NCBI GenBank assembly: GCA_002254365.1
Contig: NIUT01000048.1
Coordinates: 1 to 40,866 of the forward strand
Length of the DNA stretch: 40,866 bases
Direction of reading: 5' to 3'
DNA from: Nitrospira sp. UW-LDO-01
GTDB taxonomy: Bacteria; Nitrospirota; Nitrospiria; Nitrospirales; Nitrospiraceae
Positions 32,193-39,556 of this stretch are shown piece after piece; within the stretch, counting starts at the first letter, position 1, and every line of letters begins with the position of its first letter. The position numbers and the translations under genes were made by a program. Below the pieces are notes generated by a model. The model was given only the letters and a program-made list of their open reading frames with translations, was not told the origin of the DNA and made no database searches.

Positions 32193-32610
32193 TTATCCTG
32201 ACAGCCTCTTTGGAACACATGGAGATGAACGTTCATGATCATGCAGTTGCCTCGCCGACTCATGGACGCGGTCAGGCCATACTGGCGGACCTAATCTTGA
32301 TAAGCCTGGGCACAATACTGGGCGCCACGATCGGAGTGGTGGATCAGTCCCGGGTGTGGGCGTTTCGCCCCCACTGCCATGATCAGCGCCTGACTCACCA
32401 AGTCCGTCGTCATTCGGCTCTCCATCGCATGACCGACCACCTCGCAGGTAAAGAGATCCTTGACCTCGGCCACATACAACCACCCTTCCTCCTTGTGGGC
32501 ATAGATGAGGGCGGTCACCCAGGTCTCGTTCGGGCGTGTCGCGACAAACATTTGGGCCAAGACATTCTCCGCCACCGGCTGGGCAAGGGTGAAATTCAGG
32601 ATATTCATTC
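32193..32610 (-). pseudogene. IS3-family transposase (OrfB) remnant
   Basis: Minus-strand frames encode the DDE domain of IS3 OrfB: 'TRPNETWVTALIYAHKEEGWLYVAEVKDLF', 'EVVGHAM', 'HPGLIHHSDRGAQYCAQAYQ', a stop, then 'YGLTASMSRRGNC'. The first catalytic Asp (usually in 'TDITY') is gone, an in-frame stop follows the second Asp region, and a frameshift follows 'RRGNC'. The N-terminal half, OrfA and terminal repeats are not visible. It is a decayed insertion between the SpoIIAA-Usp gene and the porin gene. Confidence 0.8.
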
Positions 32611-32745
32611 ATACCTTCGTTGGGAATAGCCACCAGGCACCCACTTATTTTTCCGAGGAGTCTTACCGTGACAAGCTAAGACATTTCCTTTTCCACTAGG
32701 CCAGAGACCGCTGAGTCCAGAGTCACACCAGAAAGGAGTCGCGAT

Positions 32746-34242
32746 ATGCGGATGTGGCTGATACTTGGACTCTTGGCGTGGCATCTTTCGCTCGTTCCCG
32801 CCGCGAGCGCGGACGATCAGATCCAGATCCTTGAAGAGCGCGTGAAAAAGCTTGAACAGCGTCTCAAGGAGCAGGACCACCGCGAACAGGAAGGCCTTCC
32901 ACTTGGGGTTGAACGACCTGAAATGATGAAGCCTCCGGGCTCCTCGGCTGAGCCTGGCCTGGGCCCCTTACCCGAAGTAGGGCGCGACCAGCGCACTCCC
33001 CAGGCCAGCCCGTTGTCCTTCGGGACGACAGGCTCGGGACGTCTCATCTATGCCAAACCGTTTGTCTCTTCGCCTAAAGCCATTGTCGGCGGCTACATGG
33101 ATTTCTTTTATACGATGACGCAAAAGGGGCCCGTGACCCCGCAGGGGAGTATCAACAATGGCGCCGTCGGGAATCCAGGCTTGGGCCAACTCAGTAACTC
33201 CTTCGATCAACAGCGGTTTGTCCCCTTCATCTATGCCGACATTTCCGAGCATCTAAAAATGGCGGCGGAAGTCGAGTTCGAGCATGGTATTCGAGAAACG
33301 TCCGAGCACGAACTCGAGGTGGGAGTGGAATTTGCCACGCTCGATTATCTCATCCATGAGCGGATCAATTTTCGTGGCGGGATCATCTTATTACCCGTGG
33401 GAAAATTCAATTTACTCCATGACTCTCCGCTCAACGATCTCGGGCCGCGCCCTCTCATGAGCACCTTCGTCATTCCCACCACAATGTCGGAGACCGGCGC
33501 CGGCTTCTATGGAACCTTCTATCCCGGGAGGACTTCCAAGCTCGATTATGAGCTCTATCTAACAACCGGCTCAAACGGATATGAGGCCGATGGCGCGCCG
33601 CTGATCACAGAGCTGGCTGGTCTGAGCGGCACGCGCCAACGAGCCTCGTCTGCCTCGGACGGCCTCTCGAACCACAATGGGAAAACGGTCGTCGGACGCT
33701 TAGCCTACAGTCCGATGCTGGGAATCGAAATTGCCGGCTCGGGCTACCATGGGAGCTACGGTCCACAGGGTGACCAGAAATTGTCCATTATGGCCGTGGA
33801 CTGGACGTTGCAGCGTGGGCCGTTTGAGCTGATTGGAGAAGCAGCGTGGACCTATGCCCAGGGGAACTCAAAATTGCTGGATGGCACCCCAAATATCGAT
33901 CCGGTGACCGGGCGGTTGGCCCCGCAGCGGAGTGCCGGCTACTATATACAGGGCAATTACCATTTTATGCCGCCGCTCTTCACGAATTTCTCCAAGAAGC
34001 ACTTTGGGGAAGGTTCGATCTTTACGGCGGTGGTGCGGTACGACCGGGTGAACACCAATTTGGATCACCCCGGAGGCTTGGGAGATTTGGAGACGCTCAC
34101 CATGGGCCTCAATTTCAGACCGTTGGAGGACGCGGTCTTTCGGCTCGCCTATCAATTTAACATGCGCGCCACCAATGCCTATACGCGTATGCCAATCGCA
34201 GGAGATAACGCCTTAATCCTTTCCATGGCCACGTACTTTTAA
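32746..34242 (+). CDS. Outer membrane porin with N-terminal coiled coil
   Basis: 498 residues. Signal peptide (about 1-22), a coiled coil (about 25-50, 'IQILEERVKKLEQRLKEQ') that probably trimerises, a Pro/Gly linker, then a long beta-barrel with alternating hydrophobic strands and a terminal aromatic residue (ends Ala-Thr-Tyr-Phe), the signal for outer membrane insertion. The pattern fits DcaP- or phosphate-porin-like trimeric porins. The substrate is unknown. ATG follows AAAGGAG. A 43-base perfect palindrome lies 61 bases after the stop. Confidence 0.85.
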   Translation: MRMWLILGLLAWHLSLVPAASADDQIQILEERVKKLEQRLKEQDHREQEGLPLGVERPEMMKPPGSSAEPGLGPLPEVGRDQRTPQASPLSFGTTGSGRLIYAKPFVSSPKAIVGGYMDFFYTMTQKGPVTPQGSINNGAVGNPGLGQLSNSFDQQRFVPFIYADISEHLKMAAEVEFEHGIRETSEHELEVGVEFATLDYLIHERINFRGGIILLPVGKFNLLHDSPLNDLGPRPLMSTFVIPTTMSETGAGFYGTFYPGRTSKLDYELYLTTGSNGYEADGAPLITELAGLSGTRQRASSASDGLSNHNGKTVVGRLAYSPMLGIEIAGSGYHGSYGPQGDQKLSIMAVDWTLQRGPFELIGEAAWTYAQGNSKLLDGTPNIDPVTGRLAPQRSAGYYIQGNYHFMPPLFTNFSKKHFGEGSIFTAVVRYDRVNTNLDHPGGLGDLETLTMGLNFRPLEDAVFRLAYQFNMRATNAYTRMPIAGDNALILSMATYF

Positions 34243-34303
34243 GCTCTGTCGCAATGCAGGTATTCCGCACCATGATACCACCAACTCCTGCTCATGCGTT
34301 GTT

Positions 34304-34346
34304 CTTTCTGATGACCCGCACCAGAATGGTGCGGGTCATCAGAAAG
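34304..34346. terminator. 43-base perfect palindrome after the porin gene
   Basis: A 20-bp perfect stem (CTTTCTGATGACCCGCACCA and its complement) with a 3-base loop GAA. No T-run follows on either strand. It could be a bidirectional terminator or mRNA-end stabiliser, or a palindromic mobile repeat. Confidence 0.65.
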
Positions 34347-34438
34347 CCTCATGATCCCACTGCATGCAGCTCACGATCGAGTTAGGGGATTGAGGTTGAA
34401 ATAACTGCGCGACACACACCACCCGACTACACAATTAG

Positions 34439-34631
34439 AGTGCCATCCTTGACGACAGACTGTCTCGAGAGAAAGGTGCGTGGCGCTTCTGAGATCAGCT
34501 CAAACCAATCCTGTTCTCGCCGCACAACGCAAAAGCTGTGCTCACAATTCTTGAACGGGATACCTTTTTGATCACCGAGAAGTTGTGCGGCATCGTCACT
34601 GGATCAAATGAAGAGTCATCTGACGCCCCCT
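34439..34631 (+). pseudogene. Decayed paralogous ORF, copy B
   Basis: Homologous to 37614-37841 over the whole frame. Aligned products share Pro-His-(Asn/Asp), Glu-Arg-Asp-x-Phe and Gly-Ser...Asp-Ala-Pro, with mostly conservative changes between (Ile/Val, Lys/Arg, Leu/Phe), the mark of former coding sequence. A TGA at 34490-34492 stands where copy C has TGG. DNA similarity extends upstream to about 34395. Family not recognised. Confidence 0.5.
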
Positions 34632-34661
34632 CACCTACTGTAGCTGGGTGCTTTCTTATCA

Positions 34662-34737
34662 GATACTTCCTACAGACCGCATCAGCCAATTCCCACAAGT
34701 ATGAAGGCCCCTGTCCGATCCTCTTGAATGGGGAAAT
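34662..34737 (+). repeat. Conserved leader element, copy B
   Basis: 76 bases nearly identical (2 differences) to 38137-38212. It ends about 120 bases before the start of a receiver gene. Confidence 0.85.
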
Positions 34738-34858
34738 CAGGTGTACTTCATGCAACAGTAGTGGATGTCGAACAGGTGTTGGGCCAGCCGACCTCCGGCC
34801 AATTGCTCGACACTGGACAACGACGCTTCCTGTGTCACCAGGATAGCGGGAGGACAGG

Positions 34859-35272
34859 ATGATAGGAGAGAGCACATGTGTGCTAGTCGTCGACAATGAG
34901 GCAACGGTGCGCCATCTCATTATTGAGCATCTTGAGCGGCACTCGATTGCCGCGGTGGCAGTGGAAGATGGATTGCAGGCCTTGAGACTACTCCACGAAC
35001 GTCCGTTTGACGCCGTGATTACCGATCTCTGTGTGCCGTATTTTGATGGTTTTGATCTCCTCTGCCAATGTCACCTTGTGTGGCCACAGCTACCCGTGAT
35101 TCTCATGTCCGTGAGTCTGGCTGATGAGATCCTTCAACTGGCGATAATGGAGGGAGCTGCCGCATGTCTACCGAAGCCAGTGAATACGGGCAAGCTGATC
35201 GATGTTCTTCGGGAAGTCATCATATATCCTGTCTCGTCAATGGAGGCCACAACGATCCCACGTTCGCCATGA
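34859..35272 (+). CDS. Stand-alone receiver (response regulator) protein
   Basis: 137 residues, a single receiver domain with no output domain. Asp12 and Glu14 in 'VVDNEATV' form the acidic cluster, Asp56 in 'ITDLCVP' is the phospho-acceptor, and Lys in 'CLPKPV' is conserved. It likely works as a phosphotransfer or protein-binding switch. ATG follows GGGAGGACAGG. Upstream are leader copy B and a decayed ORF; unlike the locus at 38.3 kb, no zinc-ribbon gene precedes it. A lipoprotein gene follows. Confidence 0.88.
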   Translation: MIGESTCVLVVDNEATVRHLIIEHLERHSIAAVAVEDGLQALRLLHERPFDAVITDLCVPYFDGFDLLCQCHLVWPQLPVILMSVSLADEILQLAIMEGAAACLPKPVNTGKLIDVLREVIIYPVSSMEATTIPRSP

Positions 35273-35337
35273 ATGGTCTCGAACTGCGATCGCCGACGGG
35301 AGCTCCCTCCTATCTTTGGAAGAAAGGAGTGTCACCC

Positions 35338-35949
35338 ATGCGTATCATTGGATTGATCGCGATAAGTCTGTGGTTGGGTGCGTGCTCAGGTACTCCGATG
35401 TTTCCCCCCGAAGTGACGAAAGATGTCGAGGCCAACAGCTTTGACGCCAAGGCCTGGGAGCAGGAAGCCTATCAGCCCTCACACACCACATTTGTTCCAC
35501 ACAAGGTAGAGTTGGCCGGTGAGATTATACGAGTCATTCAGAAATCAGATCGACTGGTCATTCTGGCCGAAGAGAGACCACTCGATACCCACCTTGCATC
35601 GAGATCAACGAACGATCAACAGAACGGCGCACCCTGGTTTGCCGTCACCTTCGAAGGGTCCGTGGAGCCGAGATTATTACAAACGGGGAATCGGCTTTTT
35701 ATAATCGGCACAACGTACCGAGCCGGCCCAGAAATGTTCGGCGGCGCACCACGGGTGCTGCCGCATCTGAAGGCGCAATGCCTCCACATTTGGGATACTG
35801 AGGGGGTAAAAAACAAGTATTGGGTTTCCGATTCCGGCTCGGTCCAATACAAGCCGGAAGAACGCACGATCTGTCTTGAGAACAAGCCAGTTGGATCCTC
35901 GTCCATGAATAGCGACCGTTATGTGAAGCATGCCCTTGATGGCTCATAA
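35338..35949 (+). CDS. Slp-like lipoprotein (second copy)
   Basis: 203 residues from ATG 35338, preceded by AAAGGAG. Lipobox Leu-Gly-Ala-Cys near residue 15. The core 'SFDAKAWEQEAYQPSHTTFVPHKVELAGEIIRVIQKSDRLVILAEERPL' and later 'GNRLFIIGTT', 'VLPHLKAQCLHIW' follow the Slp pattern, but more loosely than 24559-25089. It should be an outer membrane or periplasmic lipoprotein. First of three lipoprotein genes in a row. Confidence 0.72.
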   Translation: MRIIGLIAISLWLGACSGTPMFPPEVTKDVEANSFDAKAWEQEAYQPSHTTFVPHKVELAGEIIRVIQKSDRLVILAEERPLDTHLASRSTNDQQNGAPWFAVTFEGSVEPRLLQTGNRLFIIGTTYRAGPEMFGGAPRVLPHLKAQCLHIWDTEGVKNKYWVSDSGSVQYKPEERTICLENKPVGSSSMNSDRYVKHALDGS

Positions 35950-36291
35950 CGCAGGCCCGTTTGTGATGCGAAGGCTTGCACCCTATGCTGGTAACCAGAA
36001 GAACCTCCGTACGGATGCCACGGAACGATTCAGGCGCATGTGATCTGGCAGATGCCGGAGGTGCAACGAAATCAGTCACCTCACCTCAAGCAGGCAGGTG
36101 TGGCGAACGATGGATGGCAACCGATCATATTGGATCAAGGGGTAGGCCCTCGGCAGGAGACAGTGTGTCCTGCAATGCTCATTGGGTATCACACGCATGG
36201 GAGCATCGTTGCTTCTTATATGATGGTGGACTCCTAACTCTTCGTCGGCATCGTCCACTATCACTCCATCGAAGACACCGGAGGTGACTTC
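35950..36291. other. Intergenic stretch between lipoprotein genes
   Basis: About 340 bases. A 65-codon frame (36040-36237, start Met-Ile-Trp) exists without a ribosome binding site or recognised content. Otherwise nothing evident. Confidence 0.4.
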
Positions 36292-36663
36292 ATGAGACCC
36301 TCTGCCCTCAGTTCCCTCCTACTTGGCGTCCTCCTCCAAGTAAGCTGCGGCGCCACACCTACCCCTCCGCTGGAGATGACGACGCTTCATCCAGGAGGCG
36401 ATCATGAGACAATCGCGTACCACTACCACCATGAAGCAATGCTCGCACGTCAACAAGCCGAGGAGTTGGCCGCCCAGGCCGTCGTGTATGCACAACTTTT
36501 TGGACTAAAGTCCGACTGGGTATCCGGCACCACGCTCTTAGTCCAGTTCTATCAAGAAATAGCACAAGAACAAGACCGACTTGCCGAACAGCACCTGAAA
36601 CTCGTGAACGGTCGGTCTTTTCATGAACCGGCCGATCGCAAGATCGTTAACTTGCCACACTAA
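36292..36663 (+). CDS. Small lipoprotein, hypothetical
   Basis: 123 residues from ATG preceded by GGAGGTGA. Lipobox Gln-Val-Ser-Cys (Cys19). The mature part is helical and His/Gln/Ala-rich ('YHYHHEAMLARQQAEELAAQAVVYAQLFG') with a conserved-looking 'SDWVSGTTLLVQFYQEIAQEQDRLAEQHLKL'. I have seen similar short proteins in Nitrospira and relatives, without a function. It lies 24 bases upstream of the SPFH lipoprotein gene and is likely co-transcribed with it. Confidence 0.72.
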   Translation: MRPSALSSLLLGVLLQVSCGATPTPPLEMTTLHPGGDHETIAYHYHHEAMLARQQAEELAAQAVVYAQLFGLKSDWVSGTTLLVQFYQEIAQEQDRLAEQHLKLVNGRSFHEPADRKIVNLPH

Positions 36664-36687
36664 GAGTGGCGCTATGGGGAGGAAACT

Positions 36688-37518
36688 ATGGCACGCACAT
36701 CCCTGACCTGTTTTATCGCCGCGCTCTTGTTGTTGATCACAGCGTGCGGTACCACCATCCATCCAGGTCAGCGAGGGCTGTTCTGGCATCCGCTCGGCCA
36801 GGGACTTTCCCAAACGCCTCTAAAAGATGGTTTTTACTGGCTTGCGCCATGGAACAATGTCTATGTCTACGACGTCCGCTGGCAAAGCCATACCGAGGAG
36901 ATTGACGCCTTAAGCGCAGATGATCTCCAAGTGCTCATCAAAGCGGCAATTATCCTCCGGCCGATCGCGGACGAGCTGTATTTCCTGAATCAAGAACTCG
37001 GCAATGATTACTACACCCGTGTTGTCAGACCCCAGTTCATGGCCGCAGTAAGAAGCGTCGTGTCCGGCTATAACATGGTCTCGGTGCCGGAAAAGAGTAC
37101 GGAGATCTCTGCTAAAGTGAGAGCGGTCGTGGTGGAGAATCTGAAAGGTCGGCACTTAGAAGTCCAAAACATCGCCGTCTCCGATGTCGACTTTCCGCAA
37201 ATCGTCCTGCGGGCTATTGAGCAGAAGCAGGCGAAGGAACAGGAGAAAGAACAAAAGGAATTTGAGCTCACCATCGCCGCAAAGGATGCCGACATTGCTC
37301 GTACCAGAGCGAAAGGTGAAGGCGATGCGATCCGGATTCGAGCTGAGGGTGAGGCCGAGGGACTCCGCATTCGGGCTGTGGGCCAGGCGCAGGCCCAGGA
37401 GACCATTACCAAAACACTGACGCCAGCCTATCTCCAATACAAGTTGTATGACAGTTCGAATGCGAAGATGGTCATTCTGCCGGAGCATATGAAGGTACCG
37501 CTCATCGTCAATCCCTGA
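36688..37518 (+). CDS. SPFH/prohibitin-domain lipoprotein
   Basis: 276 residues. Lipobox Ile-Thr-Ala-Cys near residue 20, then an SPFH (prohibitin/stomatin) domain (about 28-180; 'GQRGLFWHPLGQGLSQTPLKDGFYWLAPWNNVYVYDVRWQ') and a long Glu/Lys/Ala-rich coiled coil with 'RAKGEGDAIRIRAEGEAEGLRIRA' repeats (about 185-245). SPFH proteins assemble into membrane rings or scaffolds. Most are anchored by a helix; lipid anchoring places this one in the periplasm. Possibly an envelope stress or quality-control factor with its small lipoprotein neighbour. Confidence 0.88.
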   Translation: MARTSLTCFIAALLLLITACGTTIHPGQRGLFWHPLGQGLSQTPLKDGFYWLAPWNNVYVYDVRWQSHTEEIDALSADDLQVLIKAAIILRPIADELYFLNQELGNDYYTRVVRPQFMAAVRSVVSGYNMVSVPEKSTEISAKVRAVVVENLKGRHLEVQNIAVSDVDFPQIVLRAIEQKQAKEQEKEQKEFELTIAAKDADIARTRAKGEGDAIRIRAEGEAEGLRIRAVGQAQAQETITKTLTPAYLQYKLYDSSNAKMVILPEHMKVPLIVNP

Positions 37519-37613
37519 AAATCATCGATAGATGAGACATGAGATCTCGTTGATGCGCAAACCGACACAACCCTTCATCTGCAGGTCACAGAGACGGCCA
37601 AATGATTGCGTGA

Positions 37614-37841
37614 CCCACAGCACCCTGCTACACGATCGCGAGACCAATCCTGACAACCGAGCTGGATCAGGGAGATGTGACCTGTCAATTCTGGTATCAC
37701 GGCAAACTAATCGCGTTCTTGCCGCACGACACAAGAACCCTGGTCGCTCTTTTTGAACGGGATCCCTTTCGAGTGATTAGGCAGTTTCTCGACATCATCT
37801 CTGGATCAGTTAGAGATTTTGGTGACGCTCCCACATCGTAG
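37614..37841 (+). pseudogene. Decayed paralogous ORF, copy C
   Basis: A 75-codon open frame with no ATG, homologous to 34439-34631. It reads '...FWYHGKLIAFLPHDTRTLV' then 'ALFERDPFRVIRQFLDIISG', protein-like in composition. A GTG lies inside, but without a ribosome binding site. Family not recognised. Confidence 0.5.
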
Positions 37842-38136
37842 ATCGAAAAATTGTGTTGTGCGGCTCTGGAATCCACATGTCATACGCATGACCATCAATT
37901 CATCTCAATCCGATCTGGATGACACCCGCGGAGAAGAGCCGGGATGCCCTCAGTGGAGCCAGACTAACATATCGACGAGAGAGGCAGAAACCGCCGCCCA
38001 CGCGACAACAAACAAGCGAACTGCCTAGGGCACAAAGTCCGTTGCCATCGATGAGAGCTCCCGCTGGGGCCTGTCAAGGGCTGATGCGCCTTCCGGCGGG
38101 AATGAACTCCTACAGGGCTTGAGTCTGTTTGTGTCG

Positions 38137-38212
38137 GATACTTCCTGCAGACCGCATCAGCCAATTCCCACAAGTATGAAGGCCCCTGTCCTATCCTCTT
38201 GAATGGGGAAAT
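38137..38212 (+). repeat. Conserved leader element, copy C
   Basis: 76 bases nearly identical to copy B (34662-34737) and related to copy A (28625-28707). It ends 112 bases before the zinc-ribbon start. Confidence 0.85.
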
Positions 38213-38324
38213 GAGTTTTACTGCCCTACAGAGATGATCGATGGGATGGACCTCCTGCACTGGCTGATGAACCACATGAGGAACCCTCCGCACGTGATGA
38301 GTTCGAAAAGAGGGGAACAGTTGG

Positions 38325-38534
38325 ATGAGCTGTCCGCGTTGTGGAGGAATGTCAGCAACCGAGCTGGCCGAAGCGATGGACGCATTGGTTTGTGAAAAGA
38401 CAATTTTTGAAGGCTCCTACTGCCATTGTGACGACATCGAGGGTTCAAGTCCGACAGGTTCTCGGCCAGAAGAGAAGACCAATCCTCTGGAGCAAACGAA
38501 TGACCCCATAACATCGGAAAGGAGAGCACCATGA
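38325..38534 (+). CDS. Small Cys-rich (zinc-ribbon-like) protein, copy C
   Basis: 69 residues, paralogue of 28806-29015: 'SCPRCGGMSATELAEAMDALVCEK' and 'GSYCHCDDIEGS' align with the same Cys and His positions. The C-terminal 25 residues are polar and variable. The stop overlaps the ATG of the receiver gene (ATGA), so receiver and zinc ribbon are made together. Likely metal-binding; role unknown. Confidence 0.7.
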   Translation: MSCPRCGGMSATELAEAMDALVCEKTIFEGSYCHCDDIEGSSPTGSRPEEKTNPLEQTNDPITSERRAP

Positions 38535-38944
38535 TCGGCTATGGCAAACGTGTATTGTTGTTCAATGATACGAGAGCACGAGGGGTTTCACTCGTCACGA
38601 TGCTTGAGCACGAGGGATTTATTGTTGTGCATGCACAGGATGAAGCTCAGGCACGCTTCGAGATGCAGTGCCGTCACTTTGATGCGGTCGTCGCCGATTA
38701 TCCCCTCCCTGATCTCGCTGGGCTCGACATCCTAAGACAACTGCAGATGGCGTGGCCGGAGACACCGGTCATTCTCTTTTCGGAAGTCGACTGGAGTAAA
38801 TGTGATATGGATATGTATCTAGGAACATTTTCATGGATTCGGAAATCACCAGCTCCGGACATTCTGCTGAGTATGCTGGCCTGTGCGATGGACCAGAAGA
38901 TGACCGGCAAAGACGTACAGGTACCAGAACTGGTTGGCAGATAG
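38531..38944 (+). CDS. Degenerate stand-alone receiver protein
   Basis: 137 residues, single receiver domain, same length as the protein at 34859. Asp56 ('VVADYPLPD') is kept, but the acidic pair is reduced to one Asp13 in 'LLFNDTRARG', and the segment before the conserved Lys is altered ('FSWIRKSPAPD'). Phosphorylation may be weak or absent. ATG follows GGAGAGCACC and overlaps the zinc-ribbon stop. A small winged-helix gene follows 18 bases later. Confidence 0.82.
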   Translation: MIGYGKRVLLFNDTRARGVSLVTMLEHEGFIVVHAQDEAQARFEMQCRHFDAVVADYPLPDLAGLDILRQLQMAWPETPVILFSEVDWSKCDMDMYLGTFSWIRKSPAPDILLSMLACAMDQKMTGKDVQVPELVGR

Positions 38945-38962
38945 CCTCGAAGAGGGCAAATC

Positions 38963-39181
38963 ATGGCCATGAGACATCGTGAGACGGAACAAACCATCCT
39001 GAAGATGCTTCAACAACATAGAGTCATGACGATGGACGACATTTTGGCTATCGGGAAACCAGCCATCACATGGAGCGAACTGTTTTCCGCCGTCGATCGC
39101 CTGAGTCGCAAGCGGCTGATCGCACTCTCTCGAATAGGTAGCACCTATCAACTCACCTTCGATATCCGGGAACGATCGTGA
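38963..39181 (+). CDS. Small winged-helix-like protein
   Basis: 72 residues. The pattern 'TEQTILKMLQQHRVMTMDDILAIG', then 'TWSELFSAVDRLSRKRLIALSRIGSTYQLTF' is that of a compact winged helix-turn-helix (helix, turn, recognition helix, beta-hairpin wing). It may bind DNA and take its signal from the receiver protein encoded just upstream. ATG follows GAGGGC. Confidence 0.7.
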   Translation: MAMRHRETEQTILKMLQQHRVMTMDDILAIGKPAITWSELFSAVDRLSRKRLIALSRIGSTYQLTFDIRERS

Positions 39182-39556
39182 AGCTCGGACCTCAGTCCGC
39201 GGGGCCCTGGACATACCTGGATTCACCGACCGTCACTCAGACACTACGCTCATGCGACTACGGAGGTCCGGAGCAAATCGATATCAGTAAGGCAGATCAA
39301 GTTGTCCGGTTGCAAGACATGTCAGAACATCTTCGCTCGGCTGATTTTCGACAGGTTCCCCATCCCAGACATGGCACCCTGCATGGCACGATGACGAGCG
39401 GCAACCCGAAGTACTTCAGCGGTGAGTACCTCTTGCCATTTAAATGTTCCAACCGGAGAGGTTGGATTCTTTGCGAGATAAGACGCGGACCACAGCTAGC
39501 AACAGCGTGGTACCTTCCCCTACTTCTCGAACCGTCTCTGATTTCAATGAGGATAC
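39182..39556. other. Region with one doubtful ORF
   Basis: A 128-codon frame (39178-39564) starts with GTG overlapping the winged-helix stop (GTGA) and runs up to the NDH-2 pseudogene start. Its product has no recognisable motif and there is no ribosome binding site beyond the overlap. It may be a coupled gene or chance. Confidence 0.35.

Larger units (their letters stand above)
34347..34858. other. Intergenic region with decayed ORF and leader copy B
   Basis: About 500 bases before the first stand-alone receiver gene. It holds the decayed paralogue at 34439-34631 and leader element B at 34662-34737. One frame stays open from 34493 to 34846 across both, but no start with a ribosome binding site is apparent. 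Confidence 0.5.
37519..38324. other. 800-base region with decayed ORF and leader copy C
   Basis: No intact gene. It contains the decayed paralogue at 37614-37841, about 300 bases of unassigned sequence, and leader element C at 38137-38212, about 110 bases before the next gene. Confidence 0.5.

Noticed and set aside
34495-34920. Minus-strand ORF sharing a 25-residue stretch with another at 37964-38293
   Set aside because: The shared peptide is only the reverse translation of the duplicated leader element; neither frame has a ribosome binding site, and similarity ends with the DNA repeat.
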